A stretch of 27,207 nt of DNA from Mucidula mucida (lineage: Eukaryota > Basidiomycota > Agaricomycetes > Agaricales > Physalacriaceae): assembly GCA_015501055.1 (NCBI GenBank), contig JADNYV010000460.1, positions 1 through 27,207 on the forward strand, read 5' to 3'. The notes under the pieces are model-generated. The model saw nothing but the letters and a program-made list of their open reading frames with translations, searched no databases and was not told the origin of the DNA. How positions within the stretch are numbered: the first letter of the stretch is position 1; the number at the start of each line of letters is the position of its first letter. The translations under genes were made by a program, and so were the position numbers. Shown here one piece after another: positions 20,272 through 27,207 of this stretch.

Positions 20272-21620
20272 CGGGCACAAGCAGCGTCGAGAAGATGCCC
20301 GTCAGCATGAACAAGGCAAAGATTTCTAGACTGATGAAGCAGTGTCAGATCAACGCCAACACAAGATAATGCACTTACATATGCTTTACGAAGTTGTCGA
20401 TGCCACCAATATCGCGCATACGCGCAAATCCTACCTGAGAAATGATGGCACTTGCAGCGCATATAGTATGGGTCGTAGAGCGGTATCGGGTGGGAAAGAC
20501 TTCCCCAGGGATGATGAACGTAGTCGTATTCGGTCCAAAGTTCTGGAAGAAGTTGGCGAGGCAGTACAGGAAGACGAACGCCTTCTGTCCGGGCTTGGTC
20601 TCGTTCATCTTCTCGTATCCAAAGACTGGATGCATGTTGATACCTTCATGGAGCGGATGGATTCGAGGGACGTACCCATGATAACAAAGAATATCGTTAA
20701 AAGAATGAAACCCATCAGCTGGATAGGTTCCCAGGAATCGATGAACAAGAACGCAACCCAGTATCCCGGGAACAGCGCGCCCACGGCCAGAATCAAGTTC
20801 CCAGATTTTATGCAAGTTATCGTATACGCCCTGGCTGCCGGCGGTAATCGCGTTTCCAAACCCAATCGCCTGAAGCACAATACTGGAACTCAGACCAAGT
20901 CCGTAAAACGCAATCTGAGAGAATGTCAATACAAATAAACCCAATGGATGCAGACAAAACTTACATCGAGCGCAAACCACGAATACGCCGCCCCGAACAG
21001 AACCTTGAAATTCTCCCATGCAGAGAAATGCCCCCAAAAGTCCCGCCACCCAGCCTTTGGCGCATCCACCGTTTGTACAACCGCGTCCATCCGCATTCCC
21101 ATTTGTCGTAACCCTTTCGATATCCTGCGACGCCTGCTCGAGATTGCGCTCAATGTCCATTGTATACCGCGGCGTCTCCGGCATCGTCAACCGGAAGTAC
21201 AGAGCTACGACACCCGGGACACATCCCAGCCCGATCAGAATGCGCCACACTTCGTCCACATGTTCGTAAAAAGGCGGCGTGTCGCCAAGGATAGACTACT
21301 TGTAGCATACGACGACGATAAGACCGACGACAGCCCTGCGCGGCGAACACGACGGTCATCATGCGGCCGCGGATTGTGGTCGACGCGAATTCGGACGTTA
21401 TGACCGATGCTTATCTACGTCGGGTTATGGTGAGGTGAGAAGGGCGAAAGAGAGACAGGCATACGATGAACTGCCAGACGATGAGAACTCCGAAAATGTT
21501 GACGGCGTGGCCCATGGCGGATATGAACTGGGCGAAGCAGCCGACGATGATTATCATGAGCTCGACACTGTCTATGGGGGCGGTCTAAGATGGTGGTATG
21601 GAAATCGTACACATTCGGCG
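20165..21620 (-). pseudogene. PHO84-like phosphate:H+ symporter, 5'- and 3'-truncated pseudogene
   Basis: Major facilitator of the inorganic phosphate symporter group. Recognisable blocks: VELMIIIVGCFAQFISAMGHAVNIFG (~21540), VITSEFASTTIRGRMMTVVFAAQG (~21375), WRILIGLGCVPGVVALYFRLTMPETPRYTMD (~21240), VDAPKAGWRDFWGHF (~21060), IAFYGLGLSSSIVLQAIGFG (~20895), LFPGYWVAFLFIDSW, FLYCLANFFQNFGPNTTTFIIPGEVFPTRYRST (~20530) and IFALFMLTGIFSTLLVP (~20300). The N-terminal ~80 residues and the GGDYPLS motif are missing. Frames break near 21330 (plus a TAG after VVCYK), 21105 and 20825. After LLVP at 20272 the usual PETKGR end is replaced by ~35 residues read from the inverted-repeat arm to a TAG at 20165. 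A 294-codon open frame (21259-20375) crosses some breaks by chance and is not a true product. Confidence 0.9.
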
Positions 21621-21864
21621 TTACGATAAACTGAGTCAGACGCCATTGAAAACGAAGGACTAGTGCAAAGAGCCTGACCGCTGGTCCATGGTAATACTAA
21701 AATACCCCGATTCGATGAAACAGCGGCCACCACACACGAGCGTCGGGCTTGAAGGCATACACATGCAGAGGTTGGAAATGAATGAATACAACACTCGGGA
21801 AGTACAGGAATACATGAAGATCTGCAACGATAATAAACATGAATATATATACGCCCACCTCGGG
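21621..21864. other. gap between the PHO84 remnant and the RHEB gene
   Basis: AT-rich; no coding signal. Should contain the 3' end of the RHEB transcript and the lost N-terminal coding region of the transporter. Confidence 0.5.
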
Positions 21865-22621
21865 TCACATGAGAAGACATCGGTGGTCCGGGGCGACAGT
21901 CTGGTTTCCTGGAAGACGCTTCTCAATCTCATCAATACATAGCTCAAATGCACGCCCTATGAAAGCGAAAAGTAAACGAATCAGGTAAATGACCGACTGA
22001 CTCACCGACATTGGTATTGTCTTTTGAACTAGTTTCGATGAACGCAGCGTTATTAGCGGCAGCAAGTGCTTTGCCGTCCGAGGCGTTTACTTTTCGGCTA
22101 AATCATGTCGGGTCAACATATCTGGCAAGACTAACGCCACATACGAACTACGGAGATCGGATTTGGATCCGACGATGACACAGGGGATTTCGGGGACGCC
22201 ACTGACATGACACAGCTTGTCGTAGACCGTTTGAATGACCTCAAAGGACTGGATGGAGGTAATGGAGTACACAAAAACGTATCCGTGGACGCCGATGGCG
22301 TGCTGCATGTTCAATGGCGAATATTCGTCCTACAGTCAAATGAGTTCATCGGCTCGGCTATTAAGCTAGCACACACACCTGTCCGGCGGTGTCAAAGATC
22401 TCGCAGGAGTATTCGGATCCATTATGTATAATTGTCTTGACGTACGCCCTCTCGATCGTCGGGTAATAAGACTGTGGGAACTCGTTTTCTACAAACTGCT
22501 TCACCAGTGATGATTTTCCTATCGGTTTCTTTAGCATCGCGCGGAAAAACGCAGGTAGGGCAAAGGCTACCGCACCAACAGACCGAGTGCCGAGAACAGC
22601 TATCTTCCTGCGTTTCAGCAT
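21865..22621 (-). CDS. rhb1: RHEB-type small GTPase, five exons, CaaX end
   Basis: Exons 22621-22576, 22518-22379, 22329-22145, 22097-22006 and 21956-21865 total 555 nt, i.e. 184 residues, the usual RHEB length. RHEB activates TORC1 on endomembranes in its GTP form. Visible motifs: P-loop GTRSVGKSS with the Arg typical of RHEB (split by intron 1), effector segment SYYPTIE, DTAGQDEYS, HAIGVHGYVFVYSI, and FIETSSKDN. The C-terminus HRCLLM is a CaaX box; Met favours farnesylation. The guanine-specificity motif reads SKSD where NKxD is usual. All junctions keep frame and no stop interrupts. The symbol follows fungal usage for the family. Confidence 0.93.
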
Positions 22622-23654
22622 CGGAAAATGCTGGTCTGGCACAGCACTAGGTAAACAGGTATTAAAGTGAACATGGCGTTGCCGGAATAAAAGATTCAAG
22701 GGATACCGGGTGTGGGAGCGCAAGAGCGGTGAGTGGAGAAATTTGACTCACTGTTACATAAGGAAGAGATCCAATCGCGCTCGGATCTACAATCCCGTCC
22801 TCCGAGTCGGAACAGCCGAAGAATAGCCGGCAGGTGCACGCTGAATGAATGGGTTAGAGAACAATTACATAGACGAACTGCATGACAGAGATTACAGGAG
22901 CTCAATAAAGGTTGAATGTTGGTCTGGGACTTCTACGTCTGCAGTGCATGACCAAAAGCAATGACCCACGCGTCGTGTTTGTTTATTGTTGACTTTGCCG
23001 ACGGCAGACCGTCGCTTCTCATTTTCTTCCATCATTGACTTCTTTCCGTACTCAAACTCAAAAATTAGTATTACAGCGAGGAACGTGGACGTGGAAAGGA
23101 GCTACGGATCTCTGACGCTGCTAGTGAACGTTCGTCCTCGCGTATCCGCGCTTGAATGTCAGGTGCTTGATTTCCATTGACGAGGATATTCCGGTCGTTT
23201 CTTGTTCTTCCCAGGATTGAACGAGGACTATATAAGAGCTTTCATCGAGGACTAGAACACCACTGCATGGTAATTCGCTCCGGGACGTCGGGCATACATA
23301 CTCAGTCTTATGCCTCCTCTGACTGACTAAACTTTCTGGCTCGTGATGTTGTGCCCGATGCGCTGACTGGTTCTTACAAGGTTCTTATCTCCGACTTCTC
23401 GTAGACCAGACCTCGCGTTGATTCTTCTTTCCCTAGTTTTCGACAGAGGCGCCGGCATTTCTATTGCTTTCGAAGTTTGACTGTACACTACGCGTATGGC
23501 GCATCCAATCTGTGCCCGAGCATTACTGGATACTGCCCGAGTACAATGCAAAGCAGATGACCAAGACCGAAGTTGCCCGATCAATGCTCTCGAATTATAA
23601 AGAGGCGAACATAGCTCTCCCAAATCATTGCATACTCATCTACGCTACCAGCCG
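22622..23654. other. 1-kb intergenic region
   Basis: No gene recognised. Contains the RHEB promoter on its left side and a good TATA box (CTATATAAG, 23228-23236) facing right, toward the NmrA remnant. No coding exon can be placed between that box and the remnant. Confidence 0.45.
23228..23236 (+). promoter_or_regulatory. TATA box without an intact downstream gene
   Basis: CTATATAAG in a GC-balanced context, followed ~430 bp later by the truncated NmrA-like sequence. May be the relic promoter of that gene. Confidence 0.4.
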
Positions 23655-23865
23655 AGTGGATCGAAAGCTTGTCGTGGTCTTTGGCGCCACCGGACTCCAG
23701 GGCGGAGGTGTCGTCACGAAACTCTTGGAAAATCCTCCTTATAGGCTTCGCGGAGTCACTAGGAATCCAGGCGGAGAGGCGGCGAAAGCGTTGATCGCTA
23801 AAGGGGGGTGCGAATGAACTCGTTAAACTCGACGAGGTAGCTCCCTCGCTGCCGATGAAGAGAGG
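23655..23865 (+). pseudogene. NmrA-like gene, truncated N-terminal fragment
   Basis: RKLVVVFGATGLQGGGVVTKLLENPPYRLRGVTRNPGGEAAKALIAKGG parallels the first ~50 residues of the intact NmrA-like gene at 18633-19711, including GATGLQGGG, but lacks a start Met at the expected place (the preceding codons read SRVD). The frame breaks at a GGGGGGT run (~23803-23809); a second frame continues with ANELVKLDEV and homology then ends. The rest of the gene is absent. It is a diverged paralogue in opposite orientation, not a recent copy. Confidence 0.8.
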
Positions 23866-24245
23866 GTGGATCATTGGTGGAGGTGGGGGGATTGAGTGGC
23901 AGCACAGACAATGTGGAGGTCTGCCGGCGACTATTGTCAAAGTCGATACGGCCTGACGATTGGAAGGTCAGTACGTGTTTGAGGCTGAGGTCGATGCCAC
24001 ATGGTTGGACCTGAGTTTTGCAATCATATGTAGTTAGCAGGAGGGGCTCGTAGGCGACTCTGCCGGGTAAGATCATAGTGAGCAGCGTTGTGCACGGATT
24101 GTCGTGGACCAACCGTGGAACAGTGGTTATGTTTGAAAAATGATGCCGCCCCAGGCAAACCAAACAAACGCGACGCGTGTGTGACATGACACTTTTACAC
24201 TGCGACCATCCCGGCTCGCCGCTGACAGTGCCCGCTACTACGACT
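23866..24245. other. no gene recognised
   Basis: A 129-codon minus-strand frame (24187-23798) has no family features. Its start (ATGTCACACACGCG...TTTGTTTGGTT) is faintly like the starts of repeats A and B, not enough to call a third copy. Confidence 0.4.
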
Positions 24246-24787
24246 ATGGAAGACTTGAGCCAGCAATGGACTGGTCTTGCCGCTTATCCATACTGCGAAG
24301 CTGACGAAGTCCGAGAGTGAGCAGGTTTGCTGGTTAAACTTCGTAGCTGACTCGAGGCTCAGGCTGCTGTACGATGTCCGTAACACGAACAACATTCCCA
24401 ACGCTCCTGAGTATATATCGTACTCCTTTGGACGGTCCAGAAATACGCGTCGGACGTGAGTCGAAGATCAAGAATTCTTCGCTCAACGACGTCGTGAAGA
24501 CATTGTTCATATGCCGCTTACCCGATTTTGCACTCGTTAACGTCAGTGCTGCTTAGTTTCCTTGCTTCGTACTAACGTGAATATATAGCATGAAGCGCAG
24601 ACTGCTGAATTCCTTGTTCTCTCAAAACGAGGTTGAATGCATGGCGAAAACACTGAGCGACACAAAGTACACCAAAGTTTGTAGATGCTCCCGTGCTACG
24701 AGTGGGTTCCTGTAAAGATCACTGGTCAATACTCTTCTGGAGGATGGGACGAAGTGGCAGGCGACTCTGCGCCGCACCCAACTTACG

Positions 24788-26948
24788 ATGGCTGCCGTAC
24801 GTCATGCTGGAGGTGGAATTTTGCACCATTGCACAGTGAACGTCCACAACGATGGTCCATTGGCTTATACTCTTGACTGGATACCTGCGTATGATTCAAT
24901 GCTACTTGGTGCGTGGCACGACGAGCTCAAGGCGGCCAACGTCAGTATCAGGTCAGAGCTCTTGAACCTCCGACACGAGTGATCGCTCATGATCTGTTTC
25001 AGTTTTCGTCCACGCTGGTCTCTCTTCCCAACCAGCAATGCACTGTCGAGCTTGAATGGCCCGTAATCGTTCCCGACGTTGTGTTCTCAGCTAGAGTCCC
25101 TCTGTCTAACGCTCGCTGGATTGCCGCGCGCCGCTATCATCCTGGTTACGTCTTCGCCGATTCGGACGTCGCTCTTGGCGAGAATGACTTCCTCGAAATT
25201 CCCATCTTTGTTGTTGAATACGATAAAGCACCGACAGAAGAAGCGAGAACCCATGAAGTACATCTCAAATCGGCTATGACGGCTGCTCTTCCTCTTCACG
25301 CAGCTCTTGGTCTTCAAATACCTCTAGCAGGACTTTACTTGAACCACTTCGAAGCGGAGACATTTATTACTACTTTGAGGGACCAAAATGAGGTGTGTAA
25401 CATCGCCAATATACTTATCAGACATCGGTCTCATTAGTACAAAACAGCCATTAATCCACAAGGTTTTCCTCGAGTGGCCGTTCAAGTCGCTGAATTTGAG
25501 GAGGGAACCAAGTCTACATATCTGGCACATCCGGAGCATGATATCCAACTTACGCGAGATTGCGACGCGTGTCATCGACGAGTGCATGCAGGGTCCGGCG
25601 GACAAACCCTTGGGCATCTGCTCGTGGCCGGAACTGGCCTACATAGAGCCAACGGATCGTATCGAGAGCCGGCGACAGCCGATTGACAGACAACATCCTC
25701 CGTTGGTTGCCACTGAAGTTGTACTAAAGTACGCAGGTCGTTTTCCGTTCTCGGCATTCTCACCAATCCGTCCTGTCTAGCTTTCTGTTTGCTTCAGAGG
25801 TAGTGTTCATTGAAGAATGGCTGGAAACAGCGGGCGTCATCGTCATGCCGGAATCTCAAAGAAGTGTAGAATTTCCGAAACATGTAAGGGAATGGCTTGA
25901 GCTCTTCATAGGCTCCCGCGAAGTGAACCATGCCCGTCTTCTGGTAAGTTCATGTAAAAAGTCACATTTGCCTCGGTCTGATTCTACGGTCTCGCAAAGG
26001 AAATCATCGAAGACACCAAGAAGGCAATCCCCGACGCTGCTTACGGCCTGATCGAGCCATTTCTGTCGGCATATCAGGCGTCGTCAGCTGTAGCTTCCAA
26101 AGCTGGCGTTCAAACGTATTCGAGTTCTGATATCTCGTTTTCGTTGACTTTCAGCTTGTATGCGAAAGAGATAGTCGACGTCCCCGTCAGCTCCCTTGAC
26201 AGACATTCGCAAACAACTCATTGGATGAGCCTCTATGCATCTCTCTTCTCTCGTGCATGGCAGGCGGCGAAGACAAACCTCATTCTCCAGTGAGTACCTC
26301 CTTGCTTTATAAACCGATGAAACTAACGATAAAAGGCAATGTCCACAATGGCATGTCCATCACTGTCTCCGCCGCACAGATGAAGGAATAGCAGGGCGCG
26401 TACCGCTTCTCGACGAGATGCGTCCGAACTTTGCCTTCCTGCTTGGTCTTCCTCAAGACTCCCTAATTCTACCCATGCGCGAGTGGCAAGAGGACAGACA
26501 AGAAGCTCTTATGTTCGAATTTGCAGTCACGACCCATTATACCGATGCTACTGGGATTAAACGTGCTCAGGTACCGGTCTTGATTGTGGAATATGTCCTA
26601 CTGCCCGACGAGCGCTTCAAACACCTCGCACATCTATCCATGGCCCTGAGATCTGCACTTGCAATTTGGGAACTCCACTGCGTCAATGCGCCGGTCATCG
26701 GCTTGCTTGTCGAACGGAATACTGTCACAACGGTGATGGGTTGGATCGCCGAAGATGGGAAGGTACGATCTATCGTTTATGTATAATCCAACGACTGAAT
26801 GAGTTTACAGTGTATGATCCAAGAGGTTTCCGATTATCAGTTCGATGTATTCGACCCATATGATGCGTTCAGGCTATACGAGCTTGTGAGCGCGCAAGGC
26901 TTACAGGCCTTGCGAACTCAGATCCGCCGGATGATAGCTATTTCATAA
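24788..26948 (+). CDS. two-module protein of unknown family (possible PD-(D/E)XK-like fold)
   Basis: Exons ending 24940, then 25003-25392, 25463-25736, 25798-25943, 26000-26289, 26336-26762 and 26811-26948 join in frame and give at least 605 residues to a TAA at 26946. Two halves look alike. Module 1: DSMLLGAWHDELKAAN, then YVFADSDVALGENDF, IPIFVVEYDKAPTEEARTH, LKSAMTAALPLHAALG, IPLAGLYL and an end helix MISNLREIATRVID. Module 2: ASLFSRAWQAAKTN, then RPNFAFLLGLPQDS, VPVLIVEYVLLPDERFKH, LSMALRSALAIWEL, APVIGLLVE and an end helix LQALRTQIRRMIA. The order helix, (P)D-hydrophobic strand, VEY strand, helix recalls PD-(D/E)XK nucleases, but residues are degenerate and this is inference. No signal peptide. 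The true 5' end is unresolved: upstream exon-like pieces at 24246-24470 (MEDLSQQWTGLAAYPY) and 24590-24690, the latter behind a perfect TACTAAC branch point, cannot be joined without a TAA at ~24714. Confidence 0.65.
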
Positions 26949-27207
26949 GGAAGAAGCGCTCGGACTGGCTGGCAGATGATGGACTATACCAGCTGGAAAA
27001 TCGGCTCCGATAGACTGCCCAGTGCTGAGTTGTTATAGTGATTAGCAAAGTCCATAGGTGACTGGAGAGATTGGGTACAGTTAGCTGCGTATGATAATTG
27101 AATAGGACAAGGTTGAGCTTTGATTGTTGTTTGAAAACATTCGCATCAAGGAGAGATACGCGGAGCCGGTCATGGTAAACAGACATTGAAGTACTATCAT
27201 TCTTTAG
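26949..27207. other. right edge, no gene recognised
   Basis: Downstream of the two-module gene; AT-rich and without coding signal. Confidence 0.5.

Noticed and set aside
20375..21259. 294-codon uninterrupted minus-strand frame as a real transporter
   Set aside because: It contains transporter blocks but reads through introns and wrong-frame stretches (the true VDAPKAGWRDF and LFPGYWVAFLFIDSW segments are in another frame); its openness is accidental.
24150..24190. Third copy of the A/B repeat
   Set aside because: Only a short, gapped resemblance at the start (CACACGCG...TTTGTTTGGTT); no second conserved block.

Overview
The window looks like nuclear DNA of a filamentous basidiomycete, probably an agaricomycete. 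Reading frames only become coherent after removing many introns of about 45-75 nt with GT-AG (a few GC-AG) ends and CTRAY-like branch points. The recognisable products are fungal: a GH35 beta-galactosidase, a RHEB-type GTPase, a PHO84-type phosphate transporter, NmrA-like proteins and an AYR1-type reductase. The assignment to Basidiomycota is inference; no rRNA, tRNA, CRISPR or bacterial-type operon was seen.

Layout, left to right. 0.5-1.65 kb (-): a broken PKA-like kinase. 2.97-7.51 kb (-): a secreted GH35 beta-galactosidase of about 30 exons, including exons of 7, 10 and 12 nt, with one probable frame break. 7.78-10.47 kb: two diverged copies of a short sequence flank an intact gene for a 177-residue secreted protein with eight cysteines and a dead RNase HI gene. 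10.60-11.79 kb (-): an intact eight-exon short-chain reductase. 12.61-13.47 kb (+): an intronless hypothetical gene. 14.11-17.06 kb (+): a YtcJ-type amidohydrolase broken by frameshifts and a 0.6-kb interruption. 17.13-18.05 kb (-): a damaged 3'-5' exonuclease with a C-terminal CxxC-CxxC tail.

18.63-19.71 kb (-) is an intact NmrA-like gene. Directly upstream of it is a 169-bp near-perfect inverted repeat (arms 19785-19953 and 20103-20271). Its right arm replaces the C-terminus of a decayed PHO84-like transporter gene (to 21.6 kb). 21.87-22.62 kb (-) is an intact 184-codon RHEB homologue with a CaaX end. A truncated NmrA-like copy lies at 23.66 kb (+). 24.79-26.95 kb (+) is a gene of unknown family whose product carries two diverged copies of the same module.

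The genes do not form an obvious pathway. Apparently intact genes (SDR, NmrA-like, RHEB, the secreted 8-Cys protein, the two-module protein, nearly GH35) alternate with clear pseudogenes (kinase, RNase H, amidohydrolase, exonuclease, PHO84, NmrA fragment). The spliced frames of the intact genes fit exactly, so wholesale sequencing error is an unlikely cause of the broken ones. All splice models are manual and unsupported by RNA.
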